DNA of 64,000 nucleotides from an uncultured Rickettsiales bacterium (GCA_900550565.1 URSG01000002.1:1-64000); one strand, 5' to 3'. Counted from the stretch's first letter, positions 1 to 8,751 are shown. The notes: generated from the sequence alone by a model not told the origin. Numbers and translations: made by a program.

Positions 1-503
1 GTTTGCAATCGCCCGGCCACGCAACCGGCACAAAACGCGACAATTTGCAGTATTGGCCCCCACCACGTATGTGTATCTGACAGTCCGACAATCAACAAAA
101 CCATTGCTACAAACGCGGCAATACGTACCCGTTTGCGACGCGGTGCGCCACGCCATTTGGGTAATTTTACCTGTTGCGTATGCGATGCGACAAACACAGT
201 TGATAAAAACACAATCAGCGCAACCAAGAACGGTAATACGGTAATTCTGTCGCGCAGAACCGCATAGTTTCCGCCGAACACAACCACCCAACACAATATC
301 ATCGCCACCGTTGTCAGACACATACGCGACAACATATTCTGACGCGTCCAGCCAATACGTGCGATAAAATCATTACCATACAAATACACCATTGCAAATA
401 ACGGCAACATCAAAATCGCCCACCACAGAAACGCAGGCGCAACCAAGGCCGCATTATTAAATGCACTGACCGCACTTTGAACAACAACTGTATCTTCAAA
501 CAT
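1..503 (-). CDS. Multi-pass membrane protein, partial (C-terminus beyond window)
   Basis: An open frame runs leftward from an ATG at 503 to the window edge without a stop (167 codons seen). The product has about five hydrophobic segments (roughly residues 23-42, 60-80, 88-108, 129-147 and 150-167), with a basic loop (PKWRGAPRRKRVR) before the fourth, so it is an inner-membrane protein. An AAGG ribosome site lies 8 nt upstream and a TATAAT box at 531-536. The gene is divergent from the methylase at 544. I do not recognise the family, and the missing C-terminus prevents a better call. Confidence 0.7.
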   Translation of the reverse strand, partial: MFEDTVVVQSAVSAFNNAALVAPAFLWWAILMLPLFAMVYLYGNDFIARIGWTRQNMLSRMCLTTVAMILCWVVVFGGNYAVLRDRITVLPFLVALIVFLSTVFVASHTQQVKLPKWRGAPRRKRVRIAAFVAMVLLIVGLSDTHTWWGPILQIVAFCAGCVAGRLQ

Positions 504-530
504 AAACTTGCCTTTTTGTTTTATTGATTT

Positions 531-558
531 ATTATATGGTGGTATGACAAAAAAACAA
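531..558 (-). promoter_or_regulatory. Promoter for the leftward membrane protein gene
   Basis: Reading leftward, TTGTTT (553-558), a 16-nt spacer and a perfect TATAAT (531-536). It overlaps the start of the divergent methylase gene. Confidence 0.45.
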
Positions 559-1227
559 GCAATTTTTAGTCTGATGGGGGGACGCGTCTGGCACAACCCT
601 GGCGCATACAATCCGACATCTGACGCAGTGTGGCTGGCTGCATTTGGAAACCCAGACGCAAAAACCGTCCTGGACGTGGGAACTGGCACTGGCGCGGTCG
701 CGCTGTGCTATGCGGTGCATAACCCAACGGCAAAAGTCACCGCGATTGATATATCGCCAGATATGCTGGTGGCGGCACGTCAAAATGCAGAATTAAACCG
801 ACGCGAAATTGAATTTATCTGTGACGACATATCAAAATGGAAAACCGACCGCACATTTGACCTGGTGCTGACAAACCCACCATATTTCAAAGGCACGCCG
901 GCCGCGCACAACGCGCACCACAACGTTGATATTGCCGCCTGGACGCGTGTATGCGTGCGTCGTGTGCGTCCCCGTGGGCATTTCTGCATTATCACAGACG
1001 CCAGCACCACCGACACAGTTATCGCCGCGATGAAGCCCACCTGTGGCGACATCACAATATTTCCATTGTTTGGCGCAAAAAACACCGCCGAACGCGTTTT
1101 AATTTCCGGTCGCGTGGGCGCACGGGGTGGGGCGCGGCTGTATCGTGGGCTGTCTATGAACACAGACGCTGTTTTGCGTGATGGCTTGACTATTCAAGAT
1201 TCATTGACTAAACTGGGACAGAAATGA
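544..1227 (+). CDS. TrmN6-like N6-adenine methyltransferase
   Basis: A class I SAM-dependent methylase of 227 aa. The SAM-binding glycine loop DVGTGTGAV is at about residues 44-52, an acidic ribose-binding residue follows in AIDIS, and the catalytic motif NPPY is at about 111-114, which marks amino-group (N6-adenine) methylation. Length and order match the family that modifies A37 of tRNA1(Val), but rRNA or protein targets cannot be excluded. The ATG at 544 is chosen over a TTG at 508, which lacks a ribosome site and adds 12 unconserved residues. The stop overlaps the next start (ATGA at 1224-1227), so it is probably cotranslated with the M23 peptidase. Confidence 0.75.
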   Translation: MTKKQAIFSLMGGRVWHNPGAYNPTSDAVWLAAFGNPDAKTVLDVGTGTGAVALCYAVHNPTAKVTAIDISPDMLVAARQNAELNRREIEFICDDISKWKTDRTFDLVLTNPPYFKGTPAAHNAHHNVDIAAWTRVCVRRVRPRGHFCIITDASTTDTVIAAMKPTCGDITIFPLFGAKNTAERVLISGRVGARGGARLYRGLSMNTDAVLRDGLTIQDSLTKLGQK

Positions 1228-2504
1228 TAAATTTTTTAACCAGAAATTTTACATCACTGTGGGCGTTTATAACATCGCCATTTCGCGCATTATGGCGCGT
1301 AATTGTTCGTATTTTTCCACCGCGCGAATTTACTGTTATGGACACGCCCCGTGGCAACGTCTATACTTTTAGCCAAAGCAGTTTTTGGCGTTTTACCAAA
1401 TTTTGTGGAAAAATCGGACTGGTGATTTGGGCATCGTGGTCAACATACGTATTTGTTTATCATCGCCCATTATTGCAAAAGCGCACCCAACAACTGGAAG
1501 AGGCACGCGCCACCCACGCACGCCAGATGACTGATTTACAGGTATATTTGAAAAAATACAACGAACTGACGCGCGATTTGAACGTCACCGACGACAAGAT
1601 TTTAAACGCGCGAAAACTGACCGACAAACAACGCGAAGAATTGATGAACCGCCGTATGAAGGCCTGGGGCGAATTGGAATTCTTGCACACACGTCTGACT
1701 GAAATGTTCACAGATTCTGACTATACGCCCGAATTTACCAAATTATCTGAAATGTCCGCCGAATACGAATTGACGCGCGCCGAAAACGAAGAAATTAAAA
1801 AGCGCGACGCAAAAATCATTGAAACAATGCAGAGCATTTCTGACGCAGACGTTCAAATAATTGAAACCGTCAGCAAACTGTCCGCCGATAACATTGAACA
1901 CCTGCGTAAAAAATTAAAACAAATAAATGGCACAATCGCCAGTTTGGGTCTGTCCCAGGCCAACCTGGTGCAAAGCGCGAACAAATACACAAATCCGTTT
2001 ATTGGCACGGCGTTCACCCCGATTGAACTGGACAAAGAACTGGACCCGAAATATCAAAAATTGGCCGATGATTTGGAACTGTGGCACGGGCTGGTTCGCC
2101 TGGACAAGATTTTGCCAACTGGCGCGCCTGTTAAAAACGTCCGCATTACATCAAATTACGGCACACGAAACGACCCATTTACCGGCAAACCTAAAAGCCA
2201 TCGCGGTATTGATTTCGCCGGAAAAATCGGCACAGAATTACTGGCTGTGGCCCCAGGGCGCGTGGTATCGGCTGGCGAACGTGTCGGATATGGCACAACC
2301 GTTGAAATTGACCACGGTCTGGGATTTACGACATTATATGCACACCTGTCCCAGGCGATGGTATCACGTGGCGACTGGGTGCGACCAGGCACAGTTGTTG
2401 GACTGGGCGGTTCGTCGGGACGTTCAACCGGACCACATCTGCACTATGAAATCAGATACAAGGGCGCACCGTTTAACCCGACAACATTTGTAAAGGAAAA
2501 ATAA
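1224..2504 (+). CDS. M23 (LytM) metallopeptidase, membrane anchored
   Basis: A 426-aa cell-wall endopeptidase candidate. It has a cytoplasmic N-terminus, one membrane segment at about 63-79, a long charged coiled-coil stretch at about 85-300 and a C-terminal M23 domain at about 308-420. The zinc ligands of an active enzyme are present: H326 and D330 in HRGID, and H405/H407 in HLHYE. It would cleave peptidoglycan cross-links in the periplasm. It follows the methylase with a 4-nt overlap and precedes bactofilin by 1 nt. M23 peptidase/bactofilin pairs are a known cell-shape module in other bacteria, which suggests localised wall remodelling guided by the bactofilin. Confidence 0.9.
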   Translation: MINFLTRNFTSLWAFITSPFRALWRVIVRIFPPREFTVMDTPRGNVYTFSQSSFWRFTKFCGKIGLVIWASWSTYVFVYHRPLLQKRTQQLEEARATHARQMTDLQVYLKKYNELTRDLNVTDDKILNARKLTDKQREELMNRRMKAWGELEFLHTRLTEMFTDSDYTPEFTKLSEMSAEYELTRAENEEIKKRDAKIIETMQSISDADVQIIETVSKLSADNIEHLRKKLKQINGTIASLGLSQANLVQSANKYTNPFIGTAFTPIELDKELDPKYQKLADDLELWHGLVRLDKILPTGAPVKNVRITSNYGTRNDPFTGKPKSHRGIDFAGKIGTELLAVAPGRVVSAGERVGYGTTVEIDHGLGFTTLYAHLSQAMVSRGDWVRPGTVVGLGGSSGRSTGPHLHYEIRYKGAPFNPTTFVKEK

Positions 2505-2505
2505 A

Positions 2506-2868
2506 ATGCTGGCATTTACAAACGCACAAGAAAAGCAATCGCCAACAATTATTGGCGCGGGTTGCAAATTAAATGGCGACATCAAAACAGACCACGTTGT
2601 CCAGATTCACGGTCACATCACCGGCAATATAACCGCCGAAACCGTTGTTATTGGTCGTGGTGGGTGCGTTGATGGTAAAATCGTCGCTGAAAACCTGTTT
2701 CTGCACGGAACACTGAACGGGCCGGCAACGGTAAATACCGCCAATGTATTCAGTGCGGCGCAAATGACGGGCGTGTTGTCATACCGCACACTAAACATCA
2801 CCGGCAATACTGGGCTGGAATGCAAATTGGCAAAACGCAAAGACAAAGAAAAGGACAAGGAAAAATAA
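2506..2868 (+). CDS. Bactofilin (polymer-forming cytoskeletal protein)
   Basis: A 120-aa protein with the bactofilin core: short hydrophobic/glycine repeats (IGAGCKLNGDI, VQIHGHITGNI, VVIGRGGCVDGKI, LFLHGTLNGPA) that form a right-handed beta-helix and self-assemble without nucleotide. The C-terminus is a lysine-rich tail (KRKDKEKDKEK). Length is normal for the family. It starts 1 nt after the M23 peptidase stop, so the two are almost certainly cotranscribed, and the filament probably positions the peptidase. rpiB follows 2 nt after the stop. Confidence 0.9.
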   Translation: MLAFTNAQEKQSPTIIGAGCKLNGDIKTDHVVQIHGHITGNITAETVVIGRGGCVDGKIVAENLFLHGTLNGPATVNTANVFSAAQMTGVLSYRTLNITGNTGLECKLAKRKDKEKDKEK

Positions 2869-2870
2869 AT

Positions 2871-3317
2871 ATGAATAAAAACGTATCTAAAATTTATATC
2901 GCGTCTGATCACCGTGGGGTGGGGCTGAAATTATACCTGATTGAAATGTTGGCTGCCGACGGGTACCAGGTTGTAAATATGGGAACAGATGATCCAAACA
3001 CACCGGTTGATTTTCCAGACGTCGCAGCAACTGTTGCAGACGCAATGGAATCAGATAAAAAATCACGCGGCATTTTAATCTGTGGCACAGGTGCTGGCAT
3101 AATGATTGCTGCCAACCGTTATCGTCACATTCGCGCATCACGTTGCGAACGCCCAGAACAGGCACGCGACGACCGCTTTCACGACGACATCAATGTTTTG
3201 GCATTGGCGGCCGACGACATTGATATTGAAATGGCGTTTGTGGTCACACAAACATTTCTGGAAAGTCCATTTGACGACTGTGAACGACGCGTCCGCAGAA
3301 TTCAAAAAATATCGTAA
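2871..3317 (+). CDS. rpiB: Ribose-5-phosphate isomerase B
   Basis: A 148-aa enzyme that interconverts ribose 5-phosphate and ribulose 5-phosphate in the pentose phosphate pathway. N-terminal IASDHRG and the active-site Cys71 in LICGTGAGIMIAANR mark the RpiB/LacAB fold. The ATG at 2871 is chosen because AAGG sits about 10 nt upstream and the family begins just before the IASDH motif; the frame is open further upstream. It is last in the methylase-M23-bactofilin-rpiB run and is followed by a hairpin terminator. Confidence 0.92.
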   Translation: MNKNVSKIYIASDHRGVGLKLYLIEMLAADGYQVVNMGTDDPNTPVDFPDVAATVADAMESDKKSRGILICGTGAGIMIAANRYRHIRASRCERPEQARDDRFHDDINVLALAADDIDIEMAFVVTQTFLESPFDDCERRVRRIQKIS

Positions 3318-3320
3318 AAA

Positions 3321-3340
3321 GAACGCCCAAATGGGCGTTC
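3321..3340. terminator. Bidirectional terminator between rpiB and leuS
   Basis: GAACGCCC / GGGCGTTC stem with a 4-nt AAAT loop, T-rich on the right and, for the other strand, preceded by an A run. It separates two convergent genes. Confidence 0.85.
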
Positions 3341-3342
3341 TT

Positions 3343-5742
3343 TTATTTCTTTATCACGAAATTTACCAACTTGTTCGGGACAACGATTGTCTTGATTATT
3401 TCGGCCCCAGACAACTTGTTTGCGGCCGCCTGTTTTGCCGTATCAATAATTTCAGATTCTGATACGCCGACCGCCACAGAAAATTCTGCTGCGCGTTTGC
3501 CATTGATTGACACAACGATATTCATCTGGGTCTTGGCCAATTTTGATGCGTCATACGTCGGCCAATCAGACAACGCCAACATTGTATCGTTGCCAATTTT
3601 TTCCCACATTTCTTCGGTCAAATGTGGCGCAAATGGATTCAGCACACGCACCAGCGCAACATACGCCGCCCGTGGCATTGTGCCACCTGGGAACGCATTA
3701 AGATATTCCATCATCGCAGAAATCGCCGTATTAAAACGCATACCGTCAATACGTTCTGTCACATCTGCAATCAACTGGTTCACCAGGCGTTCTTGTTCCG
3801 CACTCATCGGTGCGTCCGTCAAATTGTCCGCCAGGTTTTCTACGCGTTTCAAGAAACGTTGAACACCGGCCAGCGCACCGTCTGTCCAAACCGTGTTATT
3901 TTCCCACGGCCCCAATGACAACACCGCAACACGACCAGCATCTGCGCCAACCGACGCAACCAGGTCAGCCACCATAAATCCATTTCCGCGCGACTTGGAC
4001 ATCTTGTATCCGTCATTACCCATCAACAGTCCCTGGGCCGTGCGACGCGCATACGGTTCGGCCGTATTGACCAACCCCAAATCATACAGCGCGTGATGCC
4101 AGAAACGCGAATAAATCAAATGACGCGTATTATGTTCGTGGCCACCGTTGTAATGCGCGACCGGCATCCAGCGTTCCATTTGCTGACGCGAACAAAATTC
4201 TTTGTCGTTTTTCGGGTCTAAATAGCGCAAGAAATACCACGACGACCCAGCCCAACCCGGCATAGTATCCGTTTCGCGACGCGCCGGTGCGCCACAGCAC
4301 GGGCAGGGGACATTTACCCAATCCGTCGCGCGCGCCAATGGCGATTCACCACTGTCCGTCGGGCGATAATCCATCATATGTGGTTGCATAACCGGCAACT
4401 GGTCATCAGGCACCGGCACCCAGCCACATTTATCACAATGAATCATTGGAATTGGTTCGCCCCAATACATCTGGCGTGAAAATCCCCAATCCTTTAATTT
4501 ATATTTCACCGTTCCGCGTGCAAAGCCGTGTTCAGTTCCATACTTAATCGCCGCCGCGATTGCATCTTCTTTGTTCATACCGTCCAAAAACGACGAATTG
4601 ATATGCAGGCCGTCGCCTTCCCATACCTGGTCAGGCACGCCCCCGGCCAACACAGGAATGATTTCCAGGCCAAATTTCTTTGCGAAATCCCAGTCACGTG
4701 AATCGTGCGCCGGCACCGCCATAATTGTCCCATAGGCATAATCGGCCAAAACATAGTCCGATGTGAACACCGGTATTTCACGTCCTGTGAACGGATTTAT
4801 CGCGGTAATTCCCATCAACTGGATTCCTGTTTTTTCACGGGTGGCGTCGGTGCGTTCAATTTCTGTTTTTGCCGCAGCCGCGCGAATATATGCACGAACC
4901 GCATCGGCGTTTTCAACACGCCCATCGTCCAACCATTTACGCAGCAATTTGTGTTCCGGCGCAATAACACAGAACGTCACACCAAATATAGTGTCTGGAC
5001 GTGTTGTATAAACCGTCATCACATCATCGCCAACACGAAAATCAATATCCGCCCCAGACGAACGACCAATCAAATTGATTTCGTCTTTTTTAATACGTTC
5101 GTCAAAATTGACGTCATTTAATCCGTCTAGTAATTTCTGGGCATATTTTGACAGTGCCAAATTCCACTGTAATTTTTCCTTTTTCTCAATAACCCCGTGA
5201 CAGCGCGGACACTTGTTATCTTCTAATTCTTCGTTGGTATATGTCGTCTTGCATTCTGGGCACCAATTCATCGGCAGGGCAGATTTATATGCCAATCCTG
5301 CACGCCAGAACTGAATAAACATCCATTGGGTCCATTTAATATATTCTGGGTCAGACGTCGCCACACGCGTTTCTGGGTCAACCGACCAACCAACCCGATC
5401 AATCATTTCAGAATAAGACTTTATCAAATCACGGGCAACGTCCGCTGGATGACGACCGATTTTTGTCGCATAGTGTTCCCCTGCAATTCCCATCGCATCA
5501 AAACCCATTGGAAACAATACGTCATATCCACGCGCACGACGAAAACGCGCCATAACGTCCATACCTGAATAATTCATCATATGGCCTGCGTGCATACCTG
5601 CGCCCGACAAGAACGGAAATTCAACCAAATTATAAAAGCGTGGTTTTTTCCCATCGTTTTTCGGAACGAACGCGTTTGCATCACGCCAACGACGTTGCCA
5701 CTTTGCCTCGCGTTCTTGGATTTTCTTGATATCGTCTGCCAT
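3343..5742 (-). CDS. leuS: Leucyl-tRNA synthetase
   Basis: A 799-aa class I aminoacyl-tRNA synthetase that charges tRNA-Leu. The HIGH-type motif is HAGH (51-54). A Cys4 cluster (CPEC...CPRC) lies in the connective region, the CP1 editing domain carries TTRPDTIFG, and the KMSKS loop is intact at about 580-584. It is somewhat shorter than the roughly 860 aa of many homologues; which part is missing was not determined. AAAGGG lies 6-8 nt before the ATG. A good promoter sits 40-68 nt upstream. Confidence 0.95.
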   Translation of the reverse strand: MADDIKKIQEREAKWQRRWRDANAFVPKNDGKKPRFYNLVEFPFLSGAGMHAGHMMNYSGMDVMARFRRARGYDVLFPMGFDAMGIAGEHYATKIGRHPADVARDLIKSYSEMIDRVGWSVDPETRVATSDPEYIKWTQWMFIQFWRAGLAYKSALPMNWCPECKTTYTNEELEDNKCPRCHGVIEKKEKLQWNLALSKYAQKLLDGLNDVNFDERIKKDEINLIGRSSGADIDFRVGDDVMTVYTTRPDTIFGVTFCVIAPEHKLLRKWLDDGRVENADAVRAYIRAAAAKTEIERTDATREKTGIQLMGITAINPFTGREIPVFTSDYVLADYAYGTIMAVPAHDSRDWDFAKKFGLEIIPVLAGGVPDQVWEGDGLHINSSFLDGMNKEDAIAAAIKYGTEHGFARGTVKYKLKDWGFSRQMYWGEPIPMIHCDKCGWVPVPDDQLPVMQPHMMDYRPTDSGESPLARATDWVNVPCPCCGAPARRETDTMPGWAGSSWYFLRYLDPKNDKEFCSRQQMERWMPVAHYNGGHEHNTRHLIYSRFWHHALYDLGLVNTAEPYARRTAQGLLMGNDGYKMSKSRGNGFMVADLVASVGADAGRVAVLSLGPWENNTVWTDGALAGVQRFLKRVENLADNLTDAPMSAEQERLVNQLIADVTERIDGMRFNTAISAMMEYLNAFPGGTMPRAAYVALVRVLNPFAPHLTEEMWEKIGNDTMLALSDWPTYDASKLAKTQMNIVVSINGKRAAEFSVAVGVSESEIIDTAKQAAANKLSGAEIIKTIVVPNKLVNFVIKK

Positions 5743-5781
5743 TTTCAGCCCTTTATATACTTTATAAATAAAAACAGTTTT

Positions 5782-5810
5782 ATTTTATATACGAACACCC
5801 ACGAATTCAA
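5782..5810 (-). promoter_or_regulatory. Promoter for leuS
   Basis: Leftward TTGAAT (5805-5810), a 17-nt spacer and TAAAAT (5782-5787) in the 74-nt gap between tlyA and leuS. Confidence 0.6.
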
Positions 5811-5816
5811 GCGTTT

Positions 5817-6533
5817 TTACGCAGAAACCGGCACAAAGTGCGCCAAAAATTCTTCATTGCCACTGCCCCCACGAATAGGCGACGAAATAACATCTTGCAA
5901 TTCAAAACCATTTGTCCGCATCGCTGCGGTCGCGCGTTCTATTGCATACGCGCGCCATTTTTCAGACCGTATCACGCCACCTGTCTTTGCAGCGATGTTG
6001 CGCGGAACCTCAAACTGGGGTTTAATCAGCGCAATAATATTTTTTGCACCCCAACGCGACAACACCGGCGCAATATCCGCCAACGAAATAAACGACACAT
6101 CAATAACAATCAAATCAACCGGCGCAACCGGGGCCAGGCTTCTGATATCCGTCTGTTCCATTGACGTGACACGCGCATCTGTGCGTAATTCAGACGCCAA
6201 CTGGTTCGTTCCAACATCAACCGCCAAAATATGCGTCGCACCACGCGACAGCAAAACCGACGTAAATCCACCCGTGCTGGCCCCAATATCTAAACAACGC
6301 ATACCGTCTGGATTTATATGAAATGATTCCAACGCACGTTCCAGTTTCAAACTGCCACGGCCAACAGAATAGGGCAACGCCCCACCACACAGCACATCAG
6401 AATCCGAAACCGGCATCGCGGCCTTTTTCGCCACCACACCATTTACAGTGACCAGCCCGGCACGAACCGCCGCCAATGCACGTGCGCGTGTCGGATAAAT
6501 ATTTTGTGCAACTAATGCGACATCTAATCTCAT
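5817..6533 (-). CDS. tlyA: TlyA-family rRNA 2'-O-methyltransferase
   Basis: 238 aa. The N-terminal S4 RNA-binding domain (MRLDVALVAQNIYPTRARALAAVRAG region, about 1-60) is followed by an FtsJ-like SAM domain with CLDIGASTGGFT and the catalytic-type Lys in ALIKPQFE. TlyA enzymes 2'-O-methylate 16S and 23S rRNA cytidines; older annotations call them hemolysin A. No Shine-Dalgarno is visible, and a promoter places transcription start 2-3 nt before the ATG, so the message is probably leaderless. Confidence 0.88.
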   Translation of the reverse strand: MRLDVALVAQNIYPTRARALAAVRAGLVTVNGVVAKKAAMPVSDSDVLCGGALPYSVGRGSLKLERALESFHINPDGMRCLDIGASTGGFTSVLLSRGATHILAVDVGTNQLASELRTDARVTSMEQTDIRSLAPVAPVDLIVIDVSFISLADIAPVLSRWGAKNIIALIKPQFEVPRNIAAKTGGVIRSEKWRAYAIERATAAMRTNGFELQDVISSPIRGGSGNEEFLAHFVPVSA

Positions 6534-6542
6534 AACAGGACT

Positions 6543-6571
6543 ATTTTAACGCACACCAAAACCGAAATCAA
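6543..6571 (-). promoter_or_regulatory. Promoter for tlyA (near-leaderless)
   Basis: Leftward TTGATT (6566-6571), a 17-nt spacer and TAAAAT (6543-6548). The -10 ends 9 nt before the ATG at 6533. Confidence 0.6.
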
Positions 6572-7227
6572 ACAAATTTACCACAGCAAAAACGAACAGC
6601 GTAAAAAAATAATTTATTCGCAAAATACAAATTACTAAACAAATAACTTAAACTATAACATTACGCCCTGTCGCACCAATATACACAAAAACAGCATAAA
6701 AACCACCAAAAAAACGCCTCAGACCGGCAGAAATCCGCCATTTTTTATTATTTTTCACGCCACAGCAGGGCGATTTTTACATTTTTTCATCTTTTTCCAT
6801 TACCACCATACCAAACAACACAAAACACACAGCAATATTATTTATAACACAAATAACAATAAATAATTATGAAATTATAATAAACAAATTCAACTAAATC
6901 AAAGGCGTCCAAACGGCCGGACTCGGCCAACCAACCAAACCAAAGCCAAAACCACATATAATACACACATCACAAATCGGCCCCAACAGGGCCACCACAA
7001 TCCACCACACAAACACACACAGGAAAGCACACACCACAAACACAAACCACGAAACAAATCCATACGAGCCACAAGAGCACAACACCAACGCGGTAAAAAA
7101 ATCACAAAACCCACAACAAAACCATAAAGCACACAAAAAAACACAACAGAACCATTGAAACACACAAAATTCACAAAGACCACAAAGATTACACAAAACC
7201 CACCAAACCCCATATTACACACACCTA
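6572..7227. other. Gene-free A/C-rich stretch next to the dif site
   Basis: About 650 bases with no credible gene. From about 6895 to 7227 the + strand is almost all A and C, with CACAA/CCACA runs, so the - strand has few A's and hence few stops. That creates long but meaningless Cys/Phe/Trp-rich frames. The stretch leads into the dif site. I see no RNA gene, repeat array or terminator in it. Confidence 0.7.
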
Positions 7228-7255
7228 ACTATACATAATATACATTATGCGCCTA
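7228..7255 (-). other. dif: XerCD recombination site (dif)
   Basis: On the - strand the 28-mer contains GCGCATAATGTATATTATGT, identical over 20 bases to the core of E. coli dif (XerC arm ending GCGCATAA, 6-bp centre TGTATA, XerD arm beginning TTATGT). The outer arm bases differ (TAG and ATAGT). It lies in a gene-free region where gene direction changes to mostly leftward, as expected at a replication terminus. dif is where XerC/XerD, with FtsK, resolve chromosome dimers. Confidence 0.88.
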
Positions 7256-7473
7256 TGGCGCATCGCATTCCCCCGGATTTTTTAACACCATAAAACACGC
7301 ACCAAAAACATCAAACAGCCGAACAAACAATATGATATTTTGCATTTGTTATAATTTTTGTTAGCCCCGCGTGGCACGCACATCATCCAACAACACAACG
7401 CGCGCCCAATCGCACAATCACAATTTGCCACACATAACGTAATGCGCATATTTCGCATTTTTACCCACAAAAA
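7256..7473. other. Gene-free stretch between dif and the mscL terminator
   Basis: About 220 A-rich bases that continue the C over G bias of the + strand. A leftward frame here is only the alternative frame of mscL running on. No RNA gene is recognised. Confidence 0.6.
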
Positions 7474-7493
7474 AACAGGACTCGCGCCCTGTT
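7474..7493 (-). terminator. Terminator of aroK-mscL
   Basis: Leftward AACAGG / CCTGTT stem with an 8-nt loop, followed by eight T's; 33 nt after the mscL stop. Confidence 0.85.
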
Positions 7494-7526
7494 CTTTTGC
7501 TTTATTTATTTTATTAAAAACGAATT

Positions 7527-8096
7527 TTAACGCTTTGAAATCTTTTTGATTTTGGCAACAGATGAATTTGCCACAGAATTTGCAACCTTGGTCAGATTTT
7601 TGATTCCTTTTTTCAATTCGCTTTCCTGATTGGGCTGTGCCGCGACCGGTTCTACATCTGAACAGCAATTTGGGCACTTGCACGCAGCAATATTTATCAT
7701 ACTTTTGCAATATGGACACGCGCGCGTCGTTGCAGCCTTTTTGTCGCGCATTTTTGCCACCGCGCGCACAATCAAGAATACCGCAAACATTGTTATTAGG
7801 AAACTGACAATGGAGTTCAAAAACAAACCGACATTCATCGTCGTCGCACCTGCGGCCTGGGCCGCCGCAACAGTTGGATATTTTACGCCGGCGACGCCAC
7901 CAGACAAAACAACAAACAACTGTGAAAAATCAACACCGCCAACCAGCAACCCTATGGGTGGCATAATAATATCTTTGACCAATGAATTTACCACACTGGT
8001 CATAACACCGCCGACAATTATACCGACCGCCATATCAATGGCACTGCCGCGTTCTATAAAGTTGCGAAAGTCCTTTACGAAATTACTTTTTTTCAT
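7527..8096 (-). CDS. mscL: Large-conductance mechanosensitive channel with C-terminal zinc ribbon
   Basis: 189 aa from the chosen start. The N-terminal helix and pore segment (AIDMAVGIIVGGVMTSVVNS), the conserved DIIMPPIGLLVGGVDF loop and a second membrane helix (LFLNSIVSFLITMFAVFLIV) define MscL, the emergency osmotic release valve. Canonical MscL is about 136-150 aa. Here the cytoplasmic end carries CPYC...CPNC, a probable zinc ribbon, and a basic Lys-rich tail in place of the usual helical bundle. The ATG at 8096 is preferred (MKKSNF); an in-frame ATG at 8126 would overlap aroK more deeply. The gene overlaps the aroK end by 14 nt and is cotranscribed with it. Confidence 0.9.
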   Translation of the reverse strand: MKKSNFVKDFRNFIERGSAIDMAVGIIVGGVMTSVVNSLVKDIIMPPIGLLVGGVDFSQLFVVLSGGVAGVKYPTVAAAQAAGATTMNVGLFLNSIVSFLITMFAVFLIVRAVAKMRDKKAATTRACPYCKSMINIAACKCPNCCSDVEPVAAQPNQESELKKGIKNLTKVANSVANSSVAKIKKISKR

Positions 8097-8676
8097 TGTT
8101 TTTTCCGTTTTTATTTTCTGATTCATATTGTTCTATTGCACAAATAACCTTGCCCAATGTTTTACGCAAACTCTCGTCACGGGTTTCAACTGTAATATCG
8201 GCCAACGCATACGTAGAATAACGTTCATTTATTAACTGGGCCAAAATTTTACGACTGTCTGCGTGCAATAATTGTGGACGCGTATCGCGAAAATTTGTTC
8301 TTTTTACAAGCAAATCCAGTCCTGCCTTTAACCAAATTGTCAACGCGCGCCCCGTGACCATTTCACGAACCGCCGGGGTGATAAACGCCCCTTCGCCAGT
8401 GGATATAACCTTTACCACAGGTGGCGTTTCCATCAGGCGCGCAATTATCCGTTGTTCTACGCGACGAAATTCCGCCTCGCCGTACATGGCGAAAATATCA
8501 ACCACGCTGCAACCGGCTGCCGCCTCTATCTCTTTATCTGAATCAACAAACGGCACGCCCAGTTTGCGTGCCAATGCACGCCCAACACTGGTCTTGCCAG
8601 CACCCATCAGACCAACCATCACAATCGGCCTGTCTAAATCAAGTTTCAATATTTCGTTCATACGAAAATCATACAT
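8083..8676 (-). CDS. aroK: Shikimate kinase
   Basis: A 197-aa P-loop kinase that phosphorylates shikimate in aromatic amino acid synthesis. The Walker A motif GLMGAGKTSVG is at about 22-32, followed by VDSDKEIE (shikimate/Mg site), and the lid arginines lie in FRDTRPQL. GGGGGTGA lies 6 nt before the ATG at 8676, which supports that start over the Met five residues later. The C-terminal tail is Lys/Asn-rich and its codons overlap the start of mscL. aroB, a frequent partner, is not adjacent. Confidence 0.9.
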   Translation of the reverse strand: MYDFRMNEILKLDLDRPIVMVGLMGAGKTSVGRALARKLGVPFVDSDKEIEAAAGCSVVDIFAMYGEAEFRRVEQRIIARLMETPPVVKVISTGEGAFITPAVREMVTGRALTIWLKAGLDLLVKRTNFRDTRPQLLHADSRKILAQLINERYSTYALADITVETRDESLRKTLGKVICAIEQYESENKNGKNNEKK

Positions 8677-8722
8677 AAATTCACCCCCACAGACAATAAA
8701 AAACTACCCTGCTCTTCGTCGC

Positions 8723-8751
8723 TTGACAAATATACATTTTGGCACTATATT
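8723..8751 (+). promoter_or_regulatory. Promoter for the SDR reductase gene
   Basis: Perfect TTGACA (8723-8728), a 17-nt spacer and TATATT (8746-8751); 30 nt before the ATG. Confidence 0.8.

Noticed and set aside
6894..7222. Two overlapping leftward frames coding Cys/Phe/Trp-rich hydrophobic proteins
   Set aside because: The - strand there is G/T-rich and has almost no A, so stop codons cannot occur in any frame. No start signals and two frames open at once.
7282..7719. A leftward 145-codon frame overlapping the mscL end
   Set aside because: It is the alternative frame of mscL running into the A-rich gap; mscL itself has the conserved sequence.
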